Assembly (NCBI GenBank): GCA_019739335.1
Contig: CP073261.1
Location: 1,122,818-1,186,817 of the forward strand
Source of the DNA: Erythrobacter sp.
Lineage (GTDB): Bacteria; Pseudomonadota; Alphaproteobacteria; Sphingomonadales; Sphingomonadaceae
Direction: 5' to 3'
Length of the DNA: 64,000 nt
The notes below the pieces were generated by a model that made no database searches, had not been told where the DNA came from, and saw only the letters and a list, made by a program, of their open reading frames with translations. This document shows positions 8,335 through 17,962 of the stretch, piece after piece; the stretch's first letter is position 1; each line of letters starts with the position of its first letter. Position numbers and translations under genes: made by a program.

Positions 8335-9231
8335 ATGGACAGCTTCCCCGCCCCCGCGCTCGCTCTGGTCGAAAAAATGCGCGCCGCCGCTGCGCTCGAC
8401 CCCGCGCGCGCCATCGCTTTCCAGGGCGCTCCCGGCGCGAATTCGCACCGCGCTTTGCTGGAATGGGACCCTGAAGCGCTGCCTCTGCCGTGCTTCAGCT
8501 TCGCCGACGCGATTGACGCGGTGAAAAGGGGAGATGCCGCCTGCGCGATGATCCCGATCGAGAATTCGCAGGCGGGCCGCGTGGCCGATATCCACTTCCT
8601 GCTGCCCGAGAGCGGGCTCTACATTGTGGGCGAACATTTCCTCGCCATCCATCATGCACTGATGGCGCTGGATACGGCGGGTCCTTTCAAGGCTGCCTTC
8701 AGCCACCCGCACGCACTCAGCCAGAGCCGCCATTACCTGCGCGAGCGGGGCATGGTGCCGCTCAGCCACGCCGATACAGCGGGTGCGGCGGCGCATGTGG
8801 CGGAACTGGGCGATCCCAGGATGGCGGCCATCGCGCCAAAGCTTGCCGCCGATCTATACGGCCTCCAGATCGTCGAGGAAAATGTCGAAGACAGCGCCGA
8901 CAACACCACCCGCTTCGTTGTGCTCGCGCGCGAGCCCCTTGATCCCGCCAGCCTCGATGGCCAACAGGCGATGACGACCTTCGTGTTCGAAGTGAAGAAC
9001 ATCCCCGCCGCGCTGTTCAAGGCGATGGGCGGGTTCGCGACCAACGGCGTCAACATGACCAAGCTGGAAAGCTACCAGCGGGGAGCCAGCTTTGCCGCGA
9101 CCATGTTCTATGCCGATATCATCGGCGCGCCCGGCGATCCGGCGGTGGACCGGGCGCTGGAAGAACTGGCGTTCCACTGCAAGGGCGTGTCGATGTTCGG
9201 CACATATCCGCTGGCGCGGCCCAGGGGATAG
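8335..9231 (+). CDS. pheA: Prephenate dehydratase
   Basis: 298 aa. Converts prephenate to phenylpyruvate in phenylalanine synthesis. The PDT domain has AFQGAPGANSH near the start, PIENSQAGRV and the catalytic NTTRFVVL motif near residue 188. A C-terminal ACT domain (TTFVFEVKNIPAALFKAM, then NMTKLESYQ) binds Phe for feedback inhibition. There is no chorismate mutase domain, so it is the monofunctional form. ATG 8335 was chosen because the upstream extension is Arg/Cys/Trp-rich shadow sequence. Confidence 0.94.
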   Translation: MDSFPAPALALVEKMRAAAALDPARAIAFQGAPGANSHRALLEWDPEALPLPCFSFADAIDAVKRGDAACAMIPIENSQAGRVADIHFLLPESGLYIVGEHFLAIHHALMALDTAGPFKAAFSHPHALSQSRHYLRERGMVPLSHADTAGAAAHVAELGDPRMAAIAPKLAADLYGLQIVEENVEDSADNTTRFVVLAREPLDPASLDGQQAMTTFVFEVKNIPAALFKAMGGFATNGVNMTKLESYQRGASFAATMFYADIIGAPGDPAVDRALEELAFHCKGVSMFGTYPLARPRG

Positions 9232-9235
9232 GAGC

Positions 9236-9709
9236 GTGGGTGAGCCGGAGTTCGTCATTGCGGCGGAGGCGCCGACCAGCGTGGACGTCCTCACCCTGCT
9301 AGACCGGCACCTGGAGGAAATGCACCGCTGCTCGCCCGCCTGCAAGGTCCACGCCCTGCCCGCCGCGCGGCTGGCCGATGCGCACGTCACCTTCTTCACC
9401 GTCCGCGTCGATGGCGAACTGGCGGCCATAGGCGCCTTGCGGGAAATCGATGCCAAGCGTGGCGAGATCAAATCGATGCGCGCGGCCGATGCATGGCGTG
9501 GCAAGGGGGCGGGCAAAGCAATGGTGGGCTACTTGCTGGCCGAGGCGCGGGCGCGGGGATACCGATGGATTGGCCTCGAAACCGGTCGGCATCCGGTGTT
9601 CGAACCGGCGCAGCGGCTTTATGCGGGCCACGGATTTTGTGAATGCCCGCCGTTTGGCGACTATGTCAGCGACGATTTCAGTCTCTGCCTGGGGCGCGAT
9701 CTCGCCTGA
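9236..9709 (+). CDS. GNAT family N-acetyltransferase
   Basis: 157 aa from GTG 9236, 4 bp after the pheA stop, with GGATAGGA as the ribosome site inside the pheA end. The acetyl-CoA loop reads WRGKGAGKAMVGYLL (R/Q-x-x-G-x-G/A) and the last strands (RLYAGHGFCECPPFGDY) fit the GNAT fold of YjgM/YjcF-like enzymes. No substrate can be named. It is probably co-transcribed with pheA. Confidence 0.82.
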   Translation: MGEPEFVIAAEAPTSVDVLTLLDRHLEEMHRCSPACKVHALPAARLADAHVTFFTVRVDGELAAIGALREIDAKRGEIKSMRAADAWRGKGAGKAMVGYLLAEARARGYRWIGLETGRHPVFEPAQRLYAGHGFCECPPFGDYVSDDFSLCLGRDLA

Positions 9710-9726
9710 GCGCGTAAAATCGCGCT
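9709..9726 (+). terminator. Weak hairpin after the GNAT gene
   Basis: AGCGCG-taaaat-CGCGCT followed by GTTCTCTC. The stem is short and the T-run imperfect, so it may terminate pheA-GNAT transcription only partly. Confidence 0.35.
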
Positions 9727-9774
9727 GTTCTCTCCCCGCAAGTCATTGCTTCGTAACTTGCGCCATGCCACCTA

Positions 9775-10458
9775 ATGCCTGTGACCACGGGCAAGGGGAA
9801 TAATGCGCTGCCGGCGCAGGGCGAAACTTTCGCGCAGGCGTGGCGGGACATCCGTGCCGACGAGGCGATCCAGTATGGCGAAGTCGCCCAGCCCGACCAG
9901 CCGCCCCCGCCCGACTGGTTGCAGAACTTCATGGAATGGCTTTCCGACCTGTTCGCCCCGGTGGGCAATGCGCTGGTGGCAGCCTGGCCGGTGCTGCAAT
10001 GGGTGCTGATCGCGCTCGGCGTGGCGCTGCTCGGCTATGCGCTGCTGCGCATTTTCGGGCCTGATTTCCTTACCCGCAAGCACAGCAAGGTGGCGCATCC
10101 CGATGACTGGGTGCCCGATCAGCAGGAGGCACTCGCCTTGCTGGAGGAAGCGGATCGGCTGGCCGCTGCGGGCGAATATGACGAGGCGACCCACTTGCTC
10201 CTCAAGCGCTCGGTCGGGCAGATCGCCCAAGCGCGCCCCGATCTGGTCGAACCGTCCAGCACTGCGCGCGAGTTGTCCGCCGAACCACGCCTTCCCGAAG
10301 CCGCGCGTTCCGCGTTTGCGGTGATCGCCGTTCGAGTGGAGCGCAGCCTGTTCGCGCTTACCCACCTGTCGCGCGAGGACTGGCAGGCGGCGCGCGATGC
10401 CTATGCGGAATTTGCCCTGGCGCAGAAATCGCTGGGCAACCGGGCGCTGGCAGCATGA
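9775..10458 (+). CDS. DUF4129 membrane protein
   Basis: 227 aa. First gene of the MoxR operon. A Pro-rich segment is followed by one clear transmembrane helix (residues about 78-98, VLQWVLIALGVALLGYALL), then a helical C-terminal domain with EYDEATHLLLKRSV and REDWQAARDAYAEF, as in DUF4129 proteins. These are often C-terminal parts of transglutaminase-like membrane proteins, and here the domain is separate. The role is unknown. It ends 10 bp before the next gene. The context suggests a membrane complex assembled by the MoxR ATPase. Confidence 0.78.
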   Translation: MPVTTGKGNNALPAQGETFAQAWRDIRADEAIQYGEVAQPDQPPPPDWLQNFMEWLSDLFAPVGNALVAAWPVLQWVLIALGVALLGYALLRIFGPDFLTRKHSKVAHPDDWVPDQQEALALLEEADRLAAAGEYDEATHLLLKRSVGQIAQARPDLVEPSSTARELSAEPRLPEAARSAFAVIAVRVERSLFALTHLSREDWQAARDAYAEFALAQKSLGNRALAA

Positions 10459-10468
10459 GCCGCGCGTT

Positions 10469-11737
10469 ATGAGCAAAGCAGGCAATCCGTTCCGACCCGG
10501 CATGGTGCTGGCAGTGCTGGCGGTAGGCGCGCTGGCGTTCCTGCTGATGCTCTATGCCATCGGCCAGGGCTGGACCGGTGACGAGGAACGCAATGGCGGT
10601 GAACATGCCGGATCGACCAGCCTCAACGGCTTTGCCGCGCTCGCCCGGCTGGTGGAGGACAGCGGTTACTCGGTCGAACTGTCGCGCAGCCGGGGCAGCC
10701 ATGACGATTACGGCCTGCTCGTGCTCACCCCGCCACTGTTCGGCGATCCGGAAGAACTGACCACGATCATCGAGGATCGGCGCACCAACGGCTACGGACC
10801 GACATTGGTGGTACTGCCGAAATGGGTAGCCATGCCGGTGCCGCCCCAGTTGCAGGAAGAGTCGGAGGCCGAGGACGGTTGGGTCTACCTGACGGATGTC
10901 AATTCGCCGTTCTGGTTCAACGGACTGGAATTTGCCGAGGGTGGCGGGCTGGCAATCGGTGCGACCAAGGGATGGAACGGGCTCGGCATTAGCGGGCCTT
11001 TGCCCGATCCCGCGCGGGTGCAGGCGCTGGCCGATCAGCCCGATCTGGAAATGTATCCGCTGGTGCTCGACAGCGAAGGCGACGTGCTCGCCGCCGAGGT
11101 CAATGCCGCCTGGGCGGGCAGCGATTACGATTACGAACCCTGGCCGACGCTGGTAGTGTTTGAGCCCGATCTGATGAACAATTACGGCATGGCGGACGAA
11201 GATCGCGCCCGCCTCGCGCTTTCGCTGGTCGAGACGATGATGGAAGGCGATGAGGCAATGCCGGTGATCTTCGATCTGACGCTTGCCGGGCTTGGCACTA
11301 GCGAGAACCTCCTCACTCTCGCCTTTACTCCGCCGTTCCTCGCCGCAACCCTGTGCCTGCTGCTCGCCGCGCTGGTGATCGGCTGGCGCGCCTTCCGCCG
11401 CTTCGGCCCGCCGGTGGCCGAGGCAGAGGCGATGGCGCGCGGGAAGCGGCAACTGGCCCGAAATGGCGCGGCGCTGGTGGCGCGGGTCAAGCGGTTCAAC
11501 CTGCTTGCCGATCCCTATGCGGCGCTGATGGGCAAGCGCATCGGCGATGCACTGGGCGTGCGCGACGTACAGCCCGAAGCGCGTGCCGCAGCCATCGACG
11601 CGGCTCTTATAAGGCGCGGCTACGAAGGCGCAGGCTTTACCGAGCGCGCCACAATCCTGCGCAGCGCCACGCGCCCGCGCGACATTATCCGCGCCGCTGG
11701 CGCCCTCAAATCCATCGAAAGGACGCTGAAGTCATGA
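10469..11737 (+). CDS. DUF4350 membrane protein
   Basis: 422 aa. There is an N-terminal helix (about 12-31), then a soluble periplasmic-side domain opening with [19 protein letters not shown], typical of DUF4350, and a second helix (about 290-310) before a basic cytoplasmic tail ending [12 protein letters not shown]. Function unknown. Family members are nearly always found with MoxR and DUF58 genes. Its stop overlaps the moxR start (ATGA). Confidence 0.78.
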   Translation: MSKAGNPFRPGMVLAVLAVGALAFLLMLYAIGQGWTGDEERNGGEHAGSTSLNGFAALARLVEDSGYSVELSRSRGSHDDYGLLVLTPPLFGDPEELTTIIEDRRTNGYGPTLVVLPKWVAMPVPPQLQEESEAEDGWVYLTDVNSPFWFNGLEFAEGGGLAIGATKGWNGLGISGPLPDPARVQALADQPDLEMYPLVLDSEGDVLAAEVNAAWAGSDYDYEPWPTLVVFEPDLMNNYGMADEDRARLALSLVETMMEGDEAMPVIFDLTLAGLGTSENLLTLAFTPPFLAATLCLLLAALVIGWRAFRRFGPPVAEAEAMARGKRQLARNGAALVARVKRFNLLADPYAALMGKRIGDALGVRDVQPEARAAAIDAALIRRGYEGAGFTERATILRSATRPRDIIRAAGALKSIERTLKS

Positions 11738-12696
11738 GCATGACCCTGGAACAGACCGCGCAACTGGCGGGCACGATCCGGCTGGAAGTCAGCAAGGCGA
11801 TTGTCGGCATGGACCAGACCATCGAGCACCTGCTGATCGCGCTGATGGCGCAGGGCCACGTGCTGCTCGAAGGCCCGCCGGGCACCGCCAAGACGTTCCT
11901 CGCCAACTGCTTCGCCCATGCCACGGGCCTCGATTTCGGGCGGATCCAGTTCACGCCGGACCTGCTGCCGGGCGACATTCTCGGTTCCAACCTGTTCAAC
12001 TTCCAGACCAGCCAGTTCACCCTGACGCGCGGACCGATCTTCTGCGAACTGCTGCTGGCGGACGAGATTAACCGCACTCCGCCCAAGACCCAGGCGGCGC
12101 TGCTCGAAGCGATGCAGGAACGCCGGGTGACGCTCGACGGGGAAACGCACACGCTGGGCGATACCTTCATGGTGGTTGCCACGCAGAACCCGATCGAGAA
12201 CCAGGGTGTCTATCCCCTGCCCGAAGCACAGCTTGATCGCTTCGCGTTCAAGCTACTGGTGCCATACCCCAGCTCCGAGGAAGAGGCGCGCATCGTGCAG
12301 CGCTTCGGCGACCGCAGCGGGCCGCAGAAGCCCGCCGATTTCGGGATTGCGCAGGTCGCCTCGCACGAAATGCTCGGTGCGGCGCAGGCGGCGGTGAAAA
12401 GCGTGACGCTGTCACAGGAAGTGATCGAATATTGCGTGCGGCTGGTGCGCGCCACGCGGACCAGCGCCGATATCGCCAGCGGCGCTTCCCCTCGCGCTGC
12501 CGTGCTGCTCGCCAATGCCGCGCGCGCTCGCGCCGCGCTGCACGGGCGCGGCTATGTGATTCCGGACGACGTCAAGGCACTCGCCACTGCCACACTGCGC
12601 CACCGCCTGCTGCTATCCCCCGCCGCCGAGATCGAAGGCAAGCTGGTCGAGGACCTCGTCAGCGCGATGATCGACGAGACCGAGGCGCCCCGATGA
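11734..12696 (+). CDS. MoxR-family AAA+ ATPase
   Basis: 320 aa. Walker A GPPGTAKT is at 47-54, Walker [10 protein letters not shown] near 106-112, sensor 1 ATQNPIE and an arginine-finger region FGDRSG. The C-terminal lid ([20 protein letters not shown]) is typical of MoxR. These ATPases are thought to act as chaperones that mature or insert VWA-containing proteins such as DUF58 partners, and the DUF58 gene is next. ATG 11734 and 11740 are both possible starts. Confidence 0.93.
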   Translation: MSMTLEQTAQLAGTIRLEVSKAIVGMDQTIEHLLIALMAQGHVLLEGPPGTAKTFLANCFAHATGLDFGRIQFTPDLLPGDILGSNLFNFQTSQFTLTRGPIFCELLLADEINRTPPKTQAALLEAMQERRVTLDGETHTLGDTFMVVATQNPIENQGVYPLPEAQLDRFAFKLLVPYPSSEEEARIVQRFGDRSGPQKPADFGIAQVASHEMLGAAQAAVKSVTLSQEVIEYCVRLVRATRTSADIASGASPRAAVLLANAARARAALHGRGYVIPDDVKALATATLRHRLLLSPAAEIEGKLVEDLVSAMIDETEAPR

Positions 12697-12711
12697 CATG
12701 GTGCTGACCGC

Positions 12712-14073
12712 GTGAACCGCTTGCGCGCCTTGCTGGCAAAGCTGCCTCCCATCCCAATTGTGCCCACCGGGCGCACGCTGGTGCTGCTGACCCTGCTCGC
12801 CCCGCTGGCGGTGGTGGTGGCGGCAACCGCGCCGGGTGCGTGGATCGTCGCCCCTGCTGCGGCGCTGGCCTTACTGGCGGTGGCGGTGCTGGACGGCTGG
12901 CTGGCGGGAAAGAAGGTGAGTTTCGCCTATTACGTGCCTGCCGATGTCGAAGTCGGCCAGCCCGCCAAGCTCCGGGTCGATGTCGTGATCGAGCGGGACA
13001 GCGATGCCGCGCCGCCCGAGGTGTCGATCGGGTTCGAACCACGGCTGGGGGACCGGGGCGTGACCACCTTCCGGCTCAAGCCCACAGGCGAGGCCAACCA
13101 CTTCTCTGGCAGCGGCAATGCCGTGCCAGTACGGCGCGGGACGGGCGACCTGCACGATCTCTGGCTGCGCTGGGCGGGGCCGCTGGGGCTGGCGGTGCGG
13201 CAGTTCCACACGCCGCTGAGCGCGCAAATCCGCGTCTGGCCCGATCTCTCGCCCGTCCGCTCCCCGGTTTTGCAGGCCTTCCTGCGCGACAGCCAGTTCG
13301 GCCTGGTCGCTCGGCGGATTCGCGGCGAGGGTACCCAGTTCGAAGCGCTGAGCGAGTACGAGGCGGGAATGGACCGCCGCCGGATCGACTGGAAGGCCAG
13401 CGCTCGCCACACCAAGCTTTATGCGCGCGAGAACGAGGCCGAGCGCGACAACCAGCTCGTCTTCGCCTTCGATTGCGGCCAGTCAATGTGCGAACCGGTG
13501 GACGGCCTGCCGCGTATCGACCGCGCGGTCTCCGCCGCGCTCACTGCCGCCTATGTCGCGCTCAAGGGCGGGGACCGGGTGAGCCTGTTCGGCTTTGCCG
13601 ACCACCCGCAATTGATGACGCCGTTCGTCACCGATACCCGCGCTTTCCACCGCCTGCAAAGCGCCGCCGCCGAAATGGATTACGTGCCGCGCGAACCCAA
13701 TTTCACGCTTGCGTTGGCCACGCTCACTGCCCGCCTGAAACGCCGTTCGCTGATCGTGCTGTTCTCCGACTTCGCCGATCCGACCTCTGCGGAACTGATG
13801 GTCGAAAGCGTAGAGCGGCTGGTGCGTCACCATCTGGTGATCTTCGTCACGATGGTGGACAGTGAACTGGAAGACCTCGCCGCCACCGAGCCCGAAAGCA
13901 TGGGTGATATCGCCGTCGCCGTCAGCGCCGATTCGCTGGCGCGGCAACGGGCGCTGGTGCTGCAACGGCTGCGGCGGCTGGGGGTGAACGTGATCGAAGC
14001 GCCGCACGATGCGATCGGATATCGGTTGATCGATCTCTACCTAGAAAAGAAGCGTTCGGAGGCGATCGGTTGA
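12712..14073 (+). CDS. DUF58 (VWA-like) membrane protein
   Basis: 453 aa from GTG 12712. Two N-terminal helices (about 23-63) precede a beta-rich domain, then the DUF58 signature GEGTQFEALSEYEAGMDRRRIDWKASARHTKLYARENE, whose core is at about 205-240, and a VWA-like region beginning LVFAFDCGQSM. The MIDAS is degenerate (DCGQS rather than DxSxS). It is the expected partner of the upstream MoxR ATPase; the pair is widespread but its clients are mostly unknown. A REP-like element follows it. Confidence 0.87.
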   Translation: MNRLRALLAKLPPIPIVPTGRTLVLLTLLAPLAVVVAATAPGAWIVAPAAALALLAVAVLDGWLAGKKVSFAYYVPADVEVGQPAKLRVDVVIERDSDAAPPEVSIGFEPRLGDRGVTTFRLKPTGEANHFSGSGNAVPVRRGTGDLHDLWLRWAGPLGLAVRQFHTPLSAQIRVWPDLSPVRSPVLQAFLRDSQFGLVARRIRGEGTQFEALSEYEAGMDRRRIDWKASARHTKLYARENEAERDNQLVFAFDCGQSMCEPVDGLPRIDRAVSAALTAAYVALKGGDRVSLFGFADHPQLMTPFVTDTRAFHRLQSAAAEMDYVPREPNFTLALATLTARLKRRSLIVLFSDFADPTSAELMVESVERLVRHHLVIFVTMVDSELEDLAATEPESMGDIAVAVSADSLARQRALVLQRLRRLGVNVIEAPHDAIGYRLIDLYLEKKRSEAIG

Positions 14074-14084
14074 TGCAGAACCAT

Positions 14085-14186
14085 CGTCATTGCGAGCGAA
14101 GCGAAGCAATCCAGTCCCACCGGTCGTTTCCACACGCAGGCGGCGGGACTGGATTGCCGCGTCGCCTACGGCTCCTCGCAATGACG
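14085..14186. repeat. REP-like palindromic element
   Basis: A 102-bp imperfect palindrome bounded by CGTCATTGCGAG and CTCGCAATGACG, with a second perfect inner pair (14106-14118 GCAATCCAGTCCC and 14145-14157 GGGACTGGATTGC). This matches the widespread CGTCATTGCGAGCGAAGCGAAGC type of dispersed bacterial repeat. It lies between the DUF58 and SpoIIM-like genes and can form a long hairpin in the operon transcript. Confidence 0.85.
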
Positions 14187-14205
14187 AAGAAGGGAGCTTA
14201 GCCCA

Positions 14206-15255
14206 ATGGCCCTTTCCCTCTTCAAATCTGCCGAAATCGAACCTCCCGCCGATATCGAGGCGGCATCGCTGCGTTCCGACCGCTTCCGGCTCGAGCGCGA
14301 AGTCGATTGGCAGCGGCTCGATGCCATTGTCACCGCGCTGGAAAAGGGGCGACCCGGCAGGATCAGCGATCACGACCTGCTCGAATTGCCGGTACTCTAC
14401 CGCAAGGCCGCGTCCAGCCTCGCGGTAGCGCGCGAGACGTCGCTCGATGCCGCCGCGCTCGACTATCTCGAAGCGCTGGTACGGCGCGCCTGGTTCCAGA
14501 TCTACGGCCCGCGCGTGGGCCTGTTCGGCTGGCTGCGGCGGTTCTTCGGCGGCGGTTGGAGCGCTGCGGTGCGGGCGATCTGGCTCGACATCTGCATATC
14601 GCTGGCGGTGATGGTGGCGGGGACAGTGGTGGGCTGGCTGCTGGTGGCGCAGGATCGCGAGTGGTTCTTTGCTCTCGTTCCCGGCGGCATGGCCGGCGGG
14701 CGCGTGCCCGGAGCGCCCCGCGAAGTGCTGGAAGAAACGCTTGCCAGCACCGACAGCGGCGAAGGGCTGACCGTGTTTGCCGCCTCGCTATTCTCGAACA
14801 ACACCGGCGTTGCCATCATGGCCTTCGCGCTGGGCTTTGCCTTCGGCGTGCCGACGCTGCTGCTGCTGGTGTACAACATGGCACTGCTCGGGGCGATGCT
14901 GTGGGTGTTTGCCGATGCCGGGCTGGGCTGGGAATTCGCTGCCTGGCTTTCGGTCCACGGCACGACCGAACTCGGCGCGATCCTGCTCGCGGGTGCGGCA
15001 GGGCTGCACGTCGGGCGGACGATGGCCTTTCCCGGTGAACGCGCCATTCTTGCCGCGCTGCAGAGCGCCGGCGTGCGCTCGGCGCAGGTGATGGCGGGCT
15101 GCACGATCATGCTCATCGTTGCGGGATTGCTGGAAGGCTATGCCCGCCAGTTGGTGGGCGATATCGGCGCGCGCTTCGCCATCGGCGGCACCATGCTGGC
15201 GCTGTGGATCTTCTACTTCGCCTTCGCCAAGGCTCCGCGGGAGAGCGAAACGTGA
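14206..15255 (+). CDS. Stage II sporulation protein M-like membrane protein
   Basis: 349 aa. A soluble N-terminal 110 residues with SDHDLLELPVLYRKAASSLAVARE is followed by about five transmembrane helices with the conserved NNTGVAIMAFALGFAFGVPTLLLLVYNMALLG core of the SpoIIM superfamily and an HGTTELGAILLAGAAGL segment. The organism type does not sporulate; SpoIIM-like proteins in Gram-negatives occur beside RDD and MoxR/DUF58 genes, as here. It overlaps the RDD gene by 4 bp. Confidence 0.86.
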   Translation: MALSLFKSAEIEPPADIEAASLRSDRFRLEREVDWQRLDAIVTALEKGRPGRISDHDLLELPVLYRKAASSLAVARETSLDAAALDYLEALVRRAWFQIYGPRVGLFGWLRRFFGGGWSAAVRAIWLDICISLAVMVAGTVVGWLLVAQDREWFFALVPGGMAGGRVPGAPREVLEETLASTDSGEGLTVFAASLFSNNTGVAIMAFALGFAFGVPTLLLLVYNMALLGAMLWVFADAGLGWEFAAWLSVHGTTELGAILLAGAAGLHVGRTMAFPGERAILAALQSAGVRSAQVMAGCTIMLIVAGLLEGYARQLVGDIGARFAIGGTMLALWIFYFAFAKAPRESET

Positions 15256-16139
15256 ACGCGGTGACCTATCTGGCACGGCGCGAAGCGGGCAAGCGGGACC
15301 GGATGCTGGTCACGCCCGAAGGCCTTGCCCTGCCGCTGACAGTGGGCAGCCGGGGCAATCGCGCGGGCGCGCTGCTGCTCGATATCATGTTCATCGCCAT
15401 CGGCGTGATCGTGTTCTTCCTGATCCTTGCCGCTGTCGGCATCGGCCTGCTCGATCTGGCAGCGATGGAAGAGCCGACCCCGGCGCTCGAACTGGTAATC
15501 GTGCTGATCATCATGCTGATGTTCCTTGCCCGGTACGGCTATTTCATGTGGTTCGAACTCGGCCCGCGCGCGGCGACACCCGGCAAGCGGCTGCTCGGCC
15601 TGCGCGTTGCGGCGCGCGACGGTGGGCGACTGACGGCGGAAATGGTAATCGCCCGCAATCTGGTGCGCGATGTCGAGGTATTCATCCCGCTGTTCTTCCT
15701 GCTCGGCGGCGGCGAGCAGGCGGGGGTGGCGGGGCTGGCCGCCTTTATCTGGCTGGCGGTATTCGTGCTGTTCCCCTTCTTCAACAAGGACAACCTGCGC
15801 GCCGGCGATCTGGTGGCGGGCACCTGGGTGGTCGAGGCCCGCTCGGCCAAGCTGAAGAACGCCATGTCACTCGCCCCTGATCGCCGCACGCAGTACAAGT
15901 TCGGTGATGCCGAGCTGGCCGTCTATGGGGAGCACGAGTTGCAGGTGCTCGAAAACGTGCTGCGGCAGAACCAGCCCGAAGCGATGCGCGATGTCGCCGA
16001 AGCGATCACCAACAAGATCGGCTGGACGCTGGGCCGGGGGGACGAGCGCGAATTCCTCGAAGCCTTCTACGCCGCACTGCGCGGGCACCTGGAAAGCGGG
16101 ATGCGGTTCGGCAAGCGCAAGAAGGACAAGTTCTCCTGA
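15252..16139 (+). CDS. RDD family membrane protein
   Basis: 295 aa from GTG 15252, inside the stop of the SpoIIM-like gene (GTGA). The N-terminal RDD domain has RAGALLLDIMFIAIGVIVF and a PGKRLLGLRVAARDGG motif with 3-4 transmembrane helices. A soluble C-terminal half (about 215-295) is charged and helical, ending KRKKDKFS. RDD proteins are of uncertain function; some have been linked to ion transport. Part of the MoxR operon. Confidence 0.85.
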   Translation: MNAVTYLARREAGKRDRMLVTPEGLALPLTVGSRGNRAGALLLDIMFIAIGVIVFFLILAAVGIGLLDLAAMEEPTPALELVIVLIIMLMFLARYGYFMWFELGPRAATPGKRLLGLRVAARDGGRLTAEMVIARNLVRDVEVFIPLFFLLGGGEQAGVAGLAAFIWLAVFVLFPFFNKDNLRAGDLVAGTWVVEARSAKLKNAMSLAPDRRTQYKFGDAELAVYGEHELQVLENVLRQNQPEAMRDVAEAITNKIGWTLGRGDEREFLEAFYAALRGHLESGMRFGKRKKDKFS

Positions 16140-16657
16140 TGCTGCTGCGCGCTGCCTTGCCCGAAGATGCGGAGCCGCTGGCCCGGCTGGGGAGGGAGAG
16201 CTTCTGCGCCGCCTTTGCCCATCTGTATCGGCCGGATGACCTCAGCGCCTTTCTGGCCGAGGTATATGCAGTGGAAGTAGTCGCGAGCGAGATTGCCGAC
16301 CCGACGATCACCCACCGGCTGGCGTGCGATCCGGCAAGCGGCGCACTCACCGGCTTCATCAAGCTGCGCCAGCCAAGCTGGTATGCCGAACATTCGGACG
16401 CCGCCCGGCCCATCGCCTTGGGTCAGCTCTATACCGATCCCGCGCGCGTCGGCCAGGGCATCGGCGCCGCATTGATGGACTGGGCGCTGGCAGAGGCGCG
16501 GGCGCGCGGCTGCGATGCCGTGCAACTGTCGGTCTGGGCCGAAAACTTCGGCGCGCAGCGGTTCTACCAGCGGTACGGTTTCGCCAAGATCGCCGATATC
16601 GACTTCTGGGTCGGCGAGCAGCGCGACGAGGAATTGCTCTACGAGTTGCGTCTTTAG
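16139..16657 (+). CDS. GNAT family N-acetyltransferase
   Basis: 172 aa. Starts in the stop codon of the RDD gene (TGATG). The GNAT core is complete: LGQLYTDPARVGQGIGAALMDWALAEARARGCDAVQLSV with the acetyl-CoA loop VGQGIGAAL, and ENFGAQRFYQRYGFAKI. It is last in the MoxR operon by coupling, although its link to that operon's function is unclear. Substrate unknown. Confidence 0.87.
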   Translation: MLLRAALPEDAEPLARLGRESFCAAFAHLYRPDDLSAFLAEVYAVEVVASEIADPTITHRLACDPASGALTGFIKLRQPSWYAEHSDAARPIALGQLYTDPARVGQGIGAALMDWALAEARARGCDAVQLSVWAENFGAQRFYQRYGFAKIADIDFWVGEQRDEELLYELRL

Positions 16658-16711
16658 GCGCGCCAAAACGCGGTTAAGCTCGTTTTAGGCTATTTGCGGC
16701 ACAAGGCGCGC

Positions 16712-17962
16712 ATGGCCCAAGCCGCATTGCAACTGCCCGACTTCGAGGCACCCGCCCGCCCGCTCTCCGACGAACTGGTGCGCGACGCCGGGATTGAACG
16801 CATCCTCACCGCAGTGCGCGGGCATCTGGGGGTCGAGATCGCTTTTGTCGCCCGCTATGTCGAGGGCGAGCAGCGCGAACTAACCCATGTGAGCACCGAT
16901 CTCGACCTGCCGATGGGCCCCGGCTTCCGCGATGCGCGCGAAGCGGGCTATTGCTGGCACATCCTCAATGGCCGCCTGCCCGAACTGATTCAGGACCCGG
17001 CCGATTTCCCGCTGACGAAGACGCTGGCGATCACCGATTTTCTGCCCGTCGGCTGCCATATCAATACCCCGTTGCGGCTGTCTGACGGCACCGTCTGGGG
17101 CAGTTTCTGCGCGCTCGGCCGTAAGCCGGACCGGACGATGAACGAACGCGATCTGCTGATCCTGAAGAGCTTCGCCGGGCTGGCTGCCGAACGGATCGAA
17201 AGCTCGCTCGAAGGCGAGATGCGCAACATGGAAGCGCGCAAGCGGGTCGAATCGATGCTCGACGGGCACGGCGTTTCCACTTTCCAGCAGCCGATCATTT
17301 CGCTCGCCACCGGCAAGGCGGTCGGCGTCGAATGCCTGTCACGCTTCCCCGATCTCACCAAACGAGGTCCCGATGCCTGGTTCGACGATGCCGAGCTGGT
17401 CGGCCTTGGCAAGGAACTGGAAATGACCGCGGTGCGCTGTGCGCTCGATTCGCTGGGGCATATTCCGGATGGCATCTACGCCACCATCAACGTCTCGCCG
17501 CAGACAGTGGCCTCGGGCGTGCTGCGCGAATTGCTCGAAACCGTCGAGTTGAGGAACCTGGTGGTCGAGATCACCGAGCATTGCCAAGTGGACGATTTCG
17601 AAGAGCTGGCGCGCGAGATTACTGCATTGAAGGCCTACGCCCGGATTGCCATCGACGATGTCGGCACCGGCTATTCCGGCCTGCGCCACATTGTCGACCT
17701 GCAACCCGACATCCTCAAGATGGACATGGTGCTGACCCGCGGGATCGAAGCCGACCCGGCGCGCAAGGCGATGACGGCGGCGCTGGTGCAACTGGCGCGC
17801 GAGATCGGCTGCACGCTGGTGGCCGAAGGGATCGAGACCGAGCACGAAGCGCGGGTGATGAAGAAGCTCGGCGTCGATTGCGGCCAGGGCTATCTCTACT
17901 CGCGCCCGCTGCCGGTGGTGGCGTCGCAGCAGTTCCTGCTTGAAAGCGCGAGCCGCGCCTAG
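16712..17962 (+). CDS. GAF-EAL cyclic-di-GMP phosphodiesterase
   Basis: 416 aa. The N-terminal half is a GAF-like sensor domain (about 20-170; GFRDAREAGYCWHILNG and WGSFCALGRKPD). The C-terminal EAL domain has the signature VECLSRF, with ECL instead of EAL but the metal-binding Glu kept, plus INVSP, EITEH, IDDVGTGYSGLRHI, ILKMD, AEGIE and QGYLYSRPL. All catalytic positions I can assign are present, so activity is likely. No transmembrane segment is seen, so it is cytosolic. It converges with the antiporter gene, sharing 4 bp. Confidence 0.88.
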   Translation: MAQAALQLPDFEAPARPLSDELVRDAGIERILTAVRGHLGVEIAFVARYVEGEQRELTHVSTDLDLPMGPGFRDAREAGYCWHILNGRLPELIQDPADFPLTKTLAITDFLPVGCHINTPLRLSDGTVWGSFCALGRKPDRTMNERDLLILKSFAGLAAERIESSLEGEMRNMEARKRVESMLDGHGVSTFQQPIISLATGKAVGVECLSRFPDLTKRGPDAWFDDAELVGLGKELEMTAVRCALDSLGHIPDGIYATINVSPQTVASGVLRELLETVELRNLVVEITEHCQVDDFEELAREITALKAYARIAIDDVGTGYSGLRHIVDLQPDILKMDMVLTRGIEADPARKAMTAALVQLAREIGCTLVAEGIETEHEARVMKKLGVDCGQGYLYSRPLPVVASQQFLLESASRA

